Source: Nakazawaea peltata
Taxonomy: Eukaryota > Ascomycota > Pichiomycetes > Alaninales > Pachysolenaceae
Assembly (NCBI GenBank): GCA_001599355.1
Contig: BCGQ01000001.1
Location: forward strand, 2,669,135 to 2,733,134
Length of the DNA stretch: 64,000 bases
Reading direction: 5' to 3'
Position numbers and translations under genes: made by a program. Under the pieces are notes generated by a model that made no database searches, was not told where the DNA came from, and saw nothing but the letters and a program-made list of their open reading frames with translations. This document shows positions 8,813 to 17,766 of this stretch, in pieces. Within the stretch, counting starts at the first letter, position 1. Each line of letters starts with the position of its first letter.

Positions 8813-9174
8813 ATCGTGTACAACCTTTCAGCCACCTTCCATCGAACTCCACCAAATCTCACTTATATCTTCCTTCTTTCTATTTTTGGTAATTTATATA
8901 TTTCCCCTTTAAGTAATCATGTATGCTCATTTTTTCATTTTTTTCCTTCCCATTTAAGTAATTTCCCCTTCAAGATATCCCCACCTGTCATCCCCTCAGC
9001 ATGTGATTCTCCATGCATATCACATGCATTTCTTCGTCACCCCTCTGCTCTTTCTCTGAGGGGCGCCCAGCATCTCAACGCGTCCCACCATTAACCGCCC
9101 ACTATTTAAACCACCCCTTTTCCTCACTCATCCAAACTCTCTTCCAAATTTATATCTCATATACCACATTTATC
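8813..9174. other. divergent promoter region HUB1/peroxisomal ABC gene
   Basis: A pyrimidine-rich 362-bp spacer with a TATTTAAA-like box about 70 bp before the ABC transporter start and a relaxed TATCGTGTA core at 8812-8820. Open frames through it run into the ABC gene but lack family similarity. Confidence 0.6.
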
Positions 9175-11658
9175 ATGACTCTCAATATAGACCAGCTTAT
9201 AAAGCTCTATAGGCAGAAGAATCTAACGGCGCTACTCCGACAGCTCAATAAAGGTCAGATTATATACTCGAGGTATTTCATCCTTTTCGGGCTCACGGTG
9301 TTATCATCCTCGAGTATCGCAGTCATATATAATATTCAGAAGCTCTTGAAGCTGATCAGGAATCGAAGCAAGAACAAGAACACTCTGGTGCTCAAAAGAT
9401 CGAAATCTTCGTTGAAACTCGATAATGGAAATAGACAGATTTATGTACCTTATAAGGATCATAATACTGTGAGAATTGATATTCCACCAGTGGATACTAC
9501 AAAATACCTGGCGGATCTGTTGCTGTTCAGGGTACTGCAGAAATCCCTCCAGGATCAGCCAAACACCATCTTTAGCTCCGCATTTGTCCAGAAATTGTAC
9601 CTTATCTGGAAATTAGTCCTCATCCCTAAAGTTTTCGACAAGAATTCTGGGCTTTTACTGCTTCAAATATTTTTCTTATTTAGTAGAACCTATCTCTCAT
9701 TACTTGTGACCAAATTAGATGGTACTATTGTGAAAGATTTGATAGGTTTAAATGGACGTAAATTTCTGACGGATTTGATCTTTTGGTTTTTATTGCTGTT
9801 CCCACTGTCTTTTACCAATGCAGCTATCAAATTCTTGACCAAACGGTTACTGCTTAATTTTAGAACCAATTTGACAAGATATATCCATGATCTGTATTTG
9901 GATGACAAGGCTGCTTTCTACAAATTACAGTATGACGATTTGAAGAATATCGATCAGTATATTACTGAGGATGCCAAACGTTTCTGTATCACTTTATCAT
10001 CGTTATTCAGTAGTATAGGCAAACCTTTCATTGATTTGATCTTTTTCAGTATTTATTTGAGGGATAATTTGGGAACTCTGGGGATAATCGGTATCTTTTT
10101 CAACTATTTCTTGACGGGATACTTCCTTAAAATGAGATCTCCTAATTTCAGCATGTTAATGAAGCAAAAGACCCATTTGGAAGGTATTTTTTACAATTAT
10201 AATTTGGGTCTTATCAATAATTGTGAAGAAATTTCATTCTACAAGGGGATACATTTGGAAAAACAGAGGATTCTTGGTATTTTCAACCGATTAATGGCCC
10301 AATTAAGGACAGAATACAAGACAAAACTTGTCTATCATTGCCATGAAGATTATGTGTTGAAATATACTTGGTCAGCTCTCGGGTATGTGTTCTCGGCTAT
10401 TCCTATTGTGTTCGATATGGGTAAAAATAAATCGAAATCTGTAAATAAAAATATGAAGCAATTCATTATCAACAAAAGACTCATGCTTTCTATGCTGGAT
10501 GCAGGAAGTCGGTTGATGTTCTCCATCAAAGATGTCTCGAGATTATCTGGTTATACCGACAGAATCTTCAACTTATTACACTCCATTCATGAAGTCCGCA
10601 GGTTGGAATTCGATTATGGAGCCAAAGATGGGCGCAAAATCCAAGGTTTATTACAAACCCATTATGACGGTTTAAGATTTGAGAATGTCCCTGTAGTGGT
10701 ACCTCCAAGCACTCAAATCATCTCAGAATTGAATTTCACCTTGAACAAAGGTAACAGCCTTTTAATTCTCGGTAAAAATGGTATTGGAAAGACTGCGATC
10801 ATGAGGTTGATTTCTTCACTTTGGCCAGTCTATGACGGTCTTCTCTCTAGACCTGCCGAAAACAATATCATGTTTGTAAGTCAAAAGCCATATTTCTTGA
10901 ACGTTGGTAATTTCAGAGACCAAATCATCTATCCTATGGACTATTCTCAAATGCTTCTGAAGGGGATCACAGATCAACACTTAATAAACATTTTAGACGA
11001 AGTGGGACTCTCGTATCTCTTTGCCAGATTTAATAAAGATTTGAATTATAGTCCAGCAGGAGAGAACAGTTCAGGTAATAATCCATGGTTCAATCTCTTA
11101 TCTGGCGGAGAACGTCAAAAGATGGTATTTGCTAGAGTTTTACTCCAAAATAAAGAATTCGTCATCTTAGACGAATCCACCAATGCTATCTCGTTTGATC
11201 TGGAGGATTATTTGTATGAGATGTTGATCCGTAAGAAGTTCAATATCATCACATTATCTCATCGTCCATTATTGATCAAATATCACGATTATGTGTTACA
11301 ATTGAATGAGAACGGCAGTTATGAATTCAATTACGTGAAAAATGCATACAGTAGGTCTTCAAATAATAGTGAGGTTTATCTTGATGCAGTAACAAATGAG
11401 ATTAGATCAATAGAATTGAAATTACATGATAAACAGATCTTGGTGGAGAGACAAAAACAGTTGGAGTATTTATTAGAGCAAAGCATAGGATCGAATTCGA
11501 CATCTTCAGACTCATTGCGTGCTTCAAGTGTCAAACGGATCTCTCGTATCCCATCTAATACTACAGACTCAGACGAAGAAACCCATATTGAATTCCAGAC
11601 TAGAAAGTTCAGGGAGAAAACCGATAATGTCGAGGTTGGTGTGTCTATAAATGACTAA
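9175..11658 (+). CDS. peroxisomal ABC half-transporter (Pxa1/Pxa2, ALD family)
   Basis: An 827-residue half-transporter of the adrenoleukodystrophy family, which imports long-chain acyl-CoA or fatty acids into peroxisomes as a Pxa1-Pxa2 heterodimer. N-terminal membrane segments start near residues 35-55 and recur to about 330. The ALD EAA-like loop EEISFYKG is at 351-358. The nucleotide domain has Walker A GKNGIGKT (533-540), signature LSGGERQ (642-648) and Walker B VILDES (663-668). A C-terminal coiled region follows. ATG 9175 was chosen because the sequence upstream in the same frame is low-complexity leader. I cannot decide between PXA1 and PXA2; length favours PXA2 slightly. Its 3' end overlaps the next gene. 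Confidence 0.9.
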   Translation: MTLNIDQLIKLYRQKNLTALLRQLNKGQIIYSRYFILFGLTVLSSSSIAVIYNIQKLLKLIRNRSKNKNTLVLKRSKSSLKLDNGNRQIYVPYKDHNTVRIDIPPVDTTKYLADLLLFRVLQKSLQDQPNTIFSSAFVQKLYLIWKLVLIPKVFDKNSGLLLLQIFFLFSRTYLSLLVTKLDGTIVKDLIGLNGRKFLTDLIFWFLLLFPLSFTNAAIKFLTKRLLLNFRTNLTRYIHDLYLDDKAAFYKLQYDDLKNIDQYITEDAKRFCITLSSLFSSIGKPFIDLIFFSIYLRDNLGTLGIIGIFFNYFLTGYFLKMRSPNFSMLMKQKTHLEGIFYNYNLGLINNCEEISFYKGIHLEKQRILGIFNRLMAQLRTEYKTKLVYHCHEDYVLKYTWSALGYVFSAIPIVFDMGKNKSKSVNKNMKQFIINKRLMLSMLDAGSRLMFSIKDVSRLSGYTDRIFNLLHSIHEVRRLEFDYGAKDGRKIQGLLQTHYDGLRFENVPVVVPPSTQIISELNFTLNKGNSLLILGKNGIGKTAIMRLISSLWPVYDGLLSRPAENNIMFVSQKPYFLNVGNFRDQIIYPMDYSQMLLKGITDQHLINILDEVGLSYLFARFNKDLNYSPAGENSSGNNPWFNLLSGGERQKMVFARVLLQNKEFVILDESTNAISFDLEDYLYEMLIRKKFNIITLSHRPLLIKYHDYVLQLNENGSYEFNYVKNAYSRSSNNSEVYLDAVTNEIRSIELKLHDKQILVERQKQLEYLLEQSIGSNSTSSDSLRASSVKRISRIPSNTTDSDEETHIEFQTRKFREKTDNVEVGVSIND

Positions 11659-12442
11659 CTATATATTTATAAAGTAACAAGATGTCTTGGTTAGTGTCAA
11701 TTTCATCATTGGTGTAGTATTTTGCCAACTCGGAGTCATTGTGTAAGTCATTTAAAGTGACTCCAGGGCATGAAGAGACATAGTTCAATTCAGCTCCATT
11801 CTTGAATGGGTCTCTGTTCAATTTCTTATCTTTCAAAGGAGACTTGATGCCAATTGGATCCTTCTCGAAAGGTTTAACAGCATATTTGATCTCACTAGCA
11901 TGGAAATCGTTATCCCCAGTGTTCAGTTCACTTATGACTGGGTCAAAACCAATGTATTCGATCTGGGGTAACAGTAAAATCAGACCATGGTTCTTGACAA
12001 ACCGATGTCTCTTGAACTCCATTCCCACAATAACCACCTTCTTAGGTAACAGCCCATACAATTGCTTGAAACGGATGAGACTGAATAACAAATTCTCCAT
12101 GGAATCACGGGCAAAATTCTCCAAAGACACCTTACCTTTATTGGAATCATTGATCCAGCCAAGTTTGAGTCCTAAATAGTAATAAGATTGAGCTTCAGTA
12201 ACCGGTCCAGTGTCCAGTTTGGTGGCTCCTCCAGATATGATCACAGCAGCTTCTTCATTCAGGTCTAAATACTTGATACTCTCTTCCAAATGCTTCATGA
12301 AGACAAGTTGGTCTTGAGACACAAGCTGAAATGACAGTAAAGACCATTCATCAGCTGAGACTCCGGGGTTAGATTCGTCAACAGGGCCATAAAAATGCCA
12401 AATCGAATGGCATGGTAACAATACGAGGGTGGTAGCGGTCAT
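11645..12442 (-). CDS. YdcF/DUF218-like protein of unknown function
   Basis: A 265-residue soluble protein. Near the N terminus is VLLPCHSIW, then a glycine motif IISGGATKLDTGPVTEA followed by a Tyr-rich helix, and later VVIVGMEFKRHRFV. This is the Rossmann-like pattern of YdcF/DUF218 proteins found across fungi. The reaction is unknown. No signal peptide or membrane span is visible. The last 14 bases overlap the 3' end of the ABC transporter gene on the other strand, so the two stop codons lie inside each other's reading frames. Family assignment is from memory of motif shape. Confidence 0.7.
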   Translation of the reverse strand: MTATTLVLLPCHSIWHFYGPVDESNPGVSADEWSLLSFQLVSQDQLVFMKHLEESIKYLDLNEEAAVIISGGATKLDTGPVTEAQSYYYLGLKLGWINDSNKGKVSLENFARDSMENLLFSLIRFKQLYGLLPKKVVIVGMEFKRHRFVKNHGLILLLPQIEYIGFDPVISELNTGDNDFHASEIKYAVKPFEKDPIGIKSPLKDKKLNRDPFKNGAELNYVSSCPGVTLNDLHNDSELAKYYTNDEIDTNQDILLLYKYIVSHL

Positions 12443-12564
12443 TATCCTCGGCTCTTTGTTCAGCTCCTTTGCTCTTTTGCTCGTCCCTTTGTTCCTACCT
12501 TGTCAGGTCCGTTCTCTTCTCCCTTCTCCCTTCTCTTCCCTTCCCTACATTTAGTCCCCTAAAA

Positions 12565-12582
12565 GGTCGTGTATTACCAATT
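12565..12582 (+). promoter_or_regulatory. composite motif GGTCGTGTA-N2-ACCAATT
   Basis: Core 12565-12573, two bases, then ACCAATT 12576-12582. It lies about 125 bp upstream of the DUF218-like start, in the NOP53 3' flank. Confidence 0.45.
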
Positions 12583-12594
12583 ATTTATGCATAT

Positions 12595-13830
12595 CTATTT
12601 GAAGTCTTTATAAGTCCACTTCTCGGTGATCTTAGGAGCGTATTTACGTTTCTTGTACACTTGCTTTCTGGACTCGATCTTTCCAGAGTTCTGGATCTTC
12701 TCCATCTCATCGTAGAACAAGTTTCCTTCCGGCTTCAACTTTCTAAGACTATCGGTCAATTCGTGTGATAATTTGACTTCCAATGGACGCTCTACGTTAT
12801 CGTATTTGAACAATTTAGCCGATTTACGTTTGGTCGATTTCACTTTCACAGGTTTTTGTTCAATCTCAGATACAATTTCCGGTAATTGTTCCAATTCGTG
12901 AATTTGAGCCTTCAACGACTTTAATTCCGCTTCCAATTTGGATCTTTCTTTGGCTCTTTTTTCCTTATTTCTCTGTGCTCTGGTTTTTTGCTTGTTCTGG
13001 ACGGCTGGGTTGATCGATAAAGAGTCGGTCTTGGAGGGTTCCTCTTCTTCTTCCACCTTTTCTTCGTCTCCTTCTTCATCACTCGATGACAATTCACCTT
13101 TATCGTCGAAATTCTCAATCAAAAACAAAATTCTCTCCTTCTCCTTCTCCAAAGCTATTCTGTGGTCTTCTTTCTCTTTTTCGGTCTTGAATTCTTTCTG
13201 GATCAAACTTCCCCAGCTCTCCAAAGAGGGGTTATACGATTTTCCAGAATGGGCAATCTTCTCGAAAGTCTTCAAGAAAATCGGCAGTTCAGTCAGAGTC
13301 TTTGGTGCACTCTTAGGTTTGGTCATGCTGATAACACTCGATTCCTTATAAAATTCTGGCTCTTTCACCTTCTTCTCATCTTCTTCGTCGTCATCTGCCC
13401 AAAGATCTCTAGGTTTGGAAAGGGCAAGTCCTTGCTTATCTAACATGGCTTTGGTCTTAGACTCACCTTGCACTTTACCGGCCAATTTCATCAAACGATG
13501 TACCTCTTTTTTAGACACCCCTTGGATCTTCTTCTTGTTTCTCTCAATAGATAATGGCGGCAGTTTAGATCTTTGCAGTAAGATTTGGGTAGACGTCAAA
13601 ACTTTCAGCTCTTTTTGGATCTTAGCCTTAGTTTTCAGGTCTCCATCGGTATCCACTGTGAATAAAGTCTCCGAATCTATACCATCAATGTCTCCTGTTC
13701 CCAATAATCTCAAGTCTTCTCTCTTCTGTTCGAGCCCTTCTTCTACATCGTCAATATCGATCTTCTTTCTCCAGGATCTCTTCCCCTTACGGGAGGATTG
13801 GCTCTTCTGCAGTGGTCTATTAACCTCCAT
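12595..13830 (-). CDS. NOP53: 60S ribosome biogenesis factor Nop53
   Basis: A 411-residue, highly charged nucleolar protein. The N-terminal SRKGKRSWRKKIDIDDV block (about 13-27) is the Nop53/GLTSCR2 signature. Later come an acidic Glu-rich stretch (about 245-265), a basic coiled coil (QKTRAQRNKEKRAKE, about 280-295) and the conserved end KYAPKITEKWTYKDFK. Nop53 recruits the Mtr4-exosome to pre-60S particles for 7S-to-5.8S trimming. The first in-frame ATG gives a family-like start. Confidence 0.92.
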   Translation of the reverse strand: MEVNRPLQKSQSSRKGKRSWRKKIDIDDVEEGLEQKREDLRLLGTGDIDGIDSETLFTVDTDGDLKTKAKIQKELKVLTSTQILLQRSKLPPLSIERNKKKIQGVSKKEVHRLMKLAGKVQGESKTKAMLDKQGLALSKPRDLWADDDEEDEKKVKEPEFYKESSVISMTKPKSAPKTLTELPIFLKTFEKIAHSGKSYNPSLESWGSLIQKEFKTEKEKEDHRIALEKEKERILFLIENFDDKGELSSSDEEGDEEKVEEEEEPSKTDSLSINPAVQNKQKTRAQRNKEKRAKERSKLEAELKSLKAQIHELEQLPEIVSEIEQKPVKVKSTKRKSAKLFKYDNVERPLEVKLSHELTDSLRKLKPEGNLFYDEMEKIQNSGKIESRKQVYKKRKYAPKITEKWTYKDFK

Positions 13831-14059
13831 GGTTTATTTGGCTCTGGAAATCACTCTATTACCTTGGCGCTTAGCTCCCAAATCAACTCTGATCCCCTAC
13901 AAATCTTAAGATGACCTGAAAAATACTAAGAAAAATTTTCTACATAATAAAAATTTTTTTTAATGAGATGTGTTTCCTGATTGGGAGATTATATTGATAT
14001 CTATATTAGGAAGTCATAATGCTGGATGGTCCTGGAGTGTCAGACGACAGGGAGGTGGT

Positions 14060-14504
14060 CTATGGAGTAGTGGGAGGGGGTAAATGCTCTTTAAGTAATG
14101 TCATCGTCTCACGTACACAGGATATACTATCTTCGACAGAAAATGCCCCTGAAACACTCACATAGCTGGGTAATTGATACTTCTTACTGATTAACATTGA
14201 TAACCGTTTAGTGATATCTAGAAGCTGCTCTTCACTGCTGTTCAATGTCGTCTGGTAAACTTCTTGATTGCGTTTCTATAAACTAGTTAGTATCTAAGCA
14301 TTGGAATAGTGACATTTGATCCCCACTTACATTGTAAATCGAATAAATATACAGCCCTAACTCGTCACTGGTTCCCTTCTTACTGATGAAGCACGTGATC
14401 GGGCTTCTTTTAGTATCATTTTGATTAGCTGGGTAATTAAGGAGAATATCGAATTCTTCCCCGAACATTGGTTCAATGTGTTTATTAACGGATTTAACAC
14501 TCAT
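14060..14504 (-). CDS. putative proteasome assembly chaperone, Poc4/Pba4-like (two exons)
   Basis: Join of 14331-14504 and 14060-14275 on the minus strand, about 129 residues. The 55-nt intron (14276-14330) has donor GTAAGT and TACTAAC followed by TAGTTTATAG. The AG directly behind the branch box must be skipped, because only the second AG keeps the frame open (YIYSIYN joined to KRNQEVY). The short alternating beta pattern, with YVSVSGAF and a C-terminal helix ETMTLLKEHL, resembles PSMG4/Poc4. Upstream, TTTTGCCATC (14544-14553) is one mismatch from the inverted PACE (Rpn4) box, which would suit a proteasome gene. The splice structure is well supported; the family name is tentative. Confidence 0.6.
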
Positions 14505-14750
14505 GGCTGTAATTGGACCTCCTCACGCTACTCCTCTCCATCCTTTTGCCATCTTAAACAAATCTTCTCCATGTTCTATTCTCCAGAGCAAATTATTATT
14601 ATTCACTCTTCAACATCAGCAGTTTACGAATTTTCACTCCTCAAACGACGAAAAATTTTCGGCGCTTCAAAGCGTTCTGAGTGATTGACCACCAACACAA
14701 GAGAGGTACAGCTCGTTAAGTTGGTGTATTCTTGGTTGTTTTATTGAGTC

Positions 14751-15161
14751 ATGTTCAAAGGAGTCAACTATATTACAAAATTAGCTGTCGGTGTAAGGCT
14801 GAATTCGACCGTTCTGCCGAAATCAACCTTCCCAGTCAAGCCTGCTCTCTTCCCAAAATTATCCGAGGTTTCAGCTAGTGAGGTCGTTGGTACCACACCA
14901 TTTGGAGGTGCCAGTCGCACATATTTCATCGAGAGATCTCGTACCGGCCATTTGCCAGTCTACAAAACCATCAAGTCTAAAGCCCCATACACCGAAATAA
15001 GAAAAGTCCACGGGAACGTGATACAGCTCAGAACCGATTTGATTGAGCTGCTCCCTCAGATCCCTGCCAAGCAGTTCAAGGTTGTTCAACAAAGTAACAA
15101 GATCTTGATCAGAGGAGATTATGCTGATGTCGTGAAGAACGTCTTGAAGACCAAATTCTGA
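14751..15161 (+). CDS. IMG2: mitochondrial large-subunit ribosomal protein mL49 (Img2)
   Basis: 136 residues (S. cerevisiae Img2 is 146). A basic, hydroxylated N terminus (KGVNYITKLAVGVRLNS) looks like a mitochondrial presequence. The core has the mL49 pattern: YFIERSRTGHLPVYKTIKS near 60-78, then IRKVHGNVIQLRTDL, and a final IRGDYADVVKNVL. It forms part of the 54S mitoribosome. The gene is divergent from the Poc4-like gene across about 245 bp. Confidence 0.9.
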   Translation: MFKGVNYITKLAVGVRLNSTVLPKSTFPVKPALFPKLSEVSASEVVGTTPFGGASRTYFIERSRTGHLPVYKTIKSKAPYTEIRKVHGNVIQLRTDLIELLPQIPAKQFKVVQQSNKILIRGDYADVVKNVLKTKF

Positions 15162-15518
15162 TCATCATCACCCTCATCTACTGTATATATGAATAGATAT
15201 TAAGTAAAGCGTGAATGTAGACAGCTTTAGGAGGTAAAATGAAAGTATATTAATTTGGACTTCTAAATTGGAAAATCAATGATTCTGAAGTGTTGCCAGG
15301 CTCAATCCACTTCAAGAAACTCCCCACCATTCCTCGTCCCCTTCCAAAACCCACCTAGACCCTGCCCTTCTCCCTAACCCACCTTCGTCCCAATTAGGAA
15401 ATCCTAAAATTTTTCAATCTCGAGATGGGATGAGAAGGAAGAGGTGAACAGGGTCCTTGTGAAGGTAAATCGCGGGTAATTGACTTCGTCTAGATCTTTC
15501 GCGACCTCACTCTTTACA
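15162..15518. other. intergenic IMG2/ABZ1 with a Reb1-type site
   Basis: No gene is seen. The middle is C-rich and contains CCCAATTAGG. CGGGTAA, the Reb1 consensus, is at 15473-15479, 40 bp before the ABZ1 start. Confidence 0.6.
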
Positions 15519-17666
15519 ATGAGTATTCTTTTAGTCGATTCTTACGACTCTTTCACGTTCAATTTAAGGCTGTTGATCACCGATGTTACTGGCGCTAAAG
15601 TAAGCACGATCCATAACGATGCTTTCGATCCCGATGAGACAGATGAAATCGACCGTTTCCTCGAGAATTTCGATGCTGTTGTCATTGGCCCAGGTCCAGG
15701 TCATCCCGAGAATGCTAAAGATGTTGGAATTATCCCATATTTATTGACAAAATCTCAACTTCCAATCTTGGGTATATGTTTAGGATTCCAATGCCTATGT
15801 TTAGCCAACGGTTGCAAGGTAAATTACTTAGATGAGCCAGTCCATGGTCAACCACATACAGTTACTATAGTCAGTGAGGACCCAATTTTGAAAGATATGC
15901 TGGATTTCAAGAGTGTTAGGTATCATTCTATTTGCGTAGATACAGAGACAGAAGGATCGGATATTGTGCCACTTGGATTCACGGAGGATGTCGGTAAACG
16001 AGTACTCATGGTGGCCAAACACAAGAAATATCCTCATTATGGTGTTCAATATCATCCTGAATCTATTTGCTCCGAGTTGGGCAGTACTCTTGTATCTAAT
16101 TTCTGGTCGTTGGCTGAGAAAGCTAATGAGGGAAGAACAGTGAGATCAGATGATGTAAGTCATGATGAACATGTACTTCAGTCAGACCCACTTTTCCACT
16201 CAGCTCCTCAAGGTTCTTTAAATAGTATCTACTGTAAAGAGGTCTCTCTCGAACTGTCGGTATCTCAAATTTGTGACCATTTCTCCGGAGTTGACCAGGA
16301 TTTCTTGTTATTGAACAGTGCGTCTCATCCGGGAGAATGGTCAATAGTAGGATTACCTGTAAATGGACATTCTGATGTCTTGACTCATTCTACAGAAGAC
16401 CCAAATAAGGTAAAATTATCAAAATGGAAGTCACAGCAATCCTCAACAGAACTGTTGAAAAGTACTATTTGGGATTATGTTGCTTCGTATTTAGAACCAA
16501 AGAGGGTAACAACACCCCCAATTGCTCTTGTAAATAATTTCCCCTTCATTGGTGGGTTAGTAGGTTTCTTCTCATACGAAGAAGGACTCCATTTAAATTA
16601 TGAGAACCTTCTTTCTCAAACCGTGACACCTATCCCAGATACCAAATTATGTTTCATCGAAAGATTCATATTATACAATTTACAGAAAGATGTCTATTAT
16701 ATAGTGAGTATCATTGAGGATGATCTGGAATGGGTGGATCTGACGGCCAAAACTCTCTCTGAGTTACCTTTATCGTCGACTGTCACCCCCAAATCCGTAA
16801 AAGAGCTTCTTAATGATTCTGAGCAAATCAAAGTCCAACTTCCAGATCATGATAAATACGTGGAGTCATTTAATAAGTGTTTGGACTATCTCAGTTCAGG
16901 TGACAGTTACGAATTATGTCTTACTACTTCCACCAAGTTGACCATCCCATCCCATGTCTCGTCATGGGATATGTATAAAGTCCTCACTTCCCGAAACCCC
17001 TCTCCATACTCTTGTTACATGTCATTTGATGACTCGGAATTACTTTCTACCTCGCCTGAAAGATTCATTTCTTGGAACAATGAGATCTGCCAGCTTCGTC
17101 CTATCAAAGGAACCGTCAAAAGAACTCCAACCACCACTTTTGAGAGCCTGTCTGAAATCCTCCAAACCCCCAAAGAAATGGGAGAGAATCTCATGATCGT
17201 AGACTTGATCCGTCATGACTTGTATTCGTATTTGAAAGATGTAAAAGTAACTAAATTGATGAGTGTTGAGGAGTATGAGACTGTGTACCAACTTGTCTCC
17301 GTAATTGAAGGTTCTTTCAAAACCTCCAACTACTCAGGCTTGGATATCTTATCGACATCTCTTCCTCCCGGATCAATGACAGGAGCTCCAAAGAAGAGAT
17401 CAGTGGAAATCTTACAATCTTTAGAAGGAAATGAACGTAGAGGTATCTACAGTGGAGTATGTGGTTACTACTCCCTCGACAATAGCAGTGACTGGTCTGT
17501 AGTCATTAGAAGTTGTTTCAGATATAAAGACCACCAATCGAATACTGACTCGACCAACGTTTGGGCCATAGGAGCAGGTGGAGCTATCACCATCTTGAGT
17601 GATCCTGAAGGTGAATGGAACGAGATGAAACTCAAACTACAAACTGCTCTACAATCCTTCATATAA
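15519..17666 (+). CDS. ABZ1: para-aminobenzoate synthase, fused glutaminase/chorismate-binding (Abz1)
   Basis: A 715-residue bifunctional aminodeoxychorismate synthase of folate (PABA) synthesis. The N-terminal class-I glutamine amidotransferase has VDSYDSFTFNL, GPGPGHP (57-63), nucleophile Cys87 in GICLGF, and the His179/Glu181 pair in YHPES. The C-terminal anthranilate-synthase-I-like half has LRPIKGTVKRTP, LIRHDL and GSMTGAPKKRSVEI, ending in the GAGGAI motif. ATG 15519 begins exactly at the conserved strand of the glutaminase; an upstream in-frame extension lacks an ATG. S. cerevisiae Abz1 is 787 residues. The product is converted by Abz2, which is not in this window. Confidence 0.95.
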   Translation: MSILLVDSYDSFTFNLRLLITDVTGAKVSTIHNDAFDPDETDEIDRFLENFDAVVIGPGPGHPENAKDVGIIPYLLTKSQLPILGICLGFQCLCLANGCKVNYLDEPVHGQPHTVTIVSEDPILKDMLDFKSVRYHSICVDTETEGSDIVPLGFTEDVGKRVLMVAKHKKYPHYGVQYHPESICSELGSTLVSNFWSLAEKANEGRTVRSDDVSHDEHVLQSDPLFHSAPQGSLNSIYCKEVSLELSVSQICDHFSGVDQDFLLLNSASHPGEWSIVGLPVNGHSDVLTHSTEDPNKVKLSKWKSQQSSTELLKSTIWDYVASYLEPKRVTTPPIALVNNFPFIGGLVGFFSYEEGLHLNYENLLSQTVTPIPDTKLCFIERFILYNLQKDVYYIVSIIEDDLEWVDLTAKTLSELPLSSTVTPKSVKELLNDSEQIKVQLPDHDKYVESFNKCLDYLSSGDSYELCLTTSTKLTIPSHVSSWDMYKVLTSRNPSPYSCYMSFDDSELLSTSPERFISWNNEICQLRPIKGTVKRTPTTTFESLSEILQTPKEMGENLMIVDLIRHDLYSYLKDVKVTKLMSVEEYETVYQLVSVIEGSFKTSNYSGLDILSTSLPPGSMTGAPKKRSVEILQSLEGNERRGIYSGVCGYYSLDNSSDWSVVIRSCFRYKDHQSNTDSTNVWAIGAGGAITILSDPEGEWNEMKLKLQTALQSFI

Positions 17667-17766
17667 TGTATATAATCAAAAAAAAGAAAGTACATTTTGT
17701 TATTTAGTATTCCGTATCAGTTACAACAACATATAATAACCAACTGATGGGAAAGTTGTACAGGAA

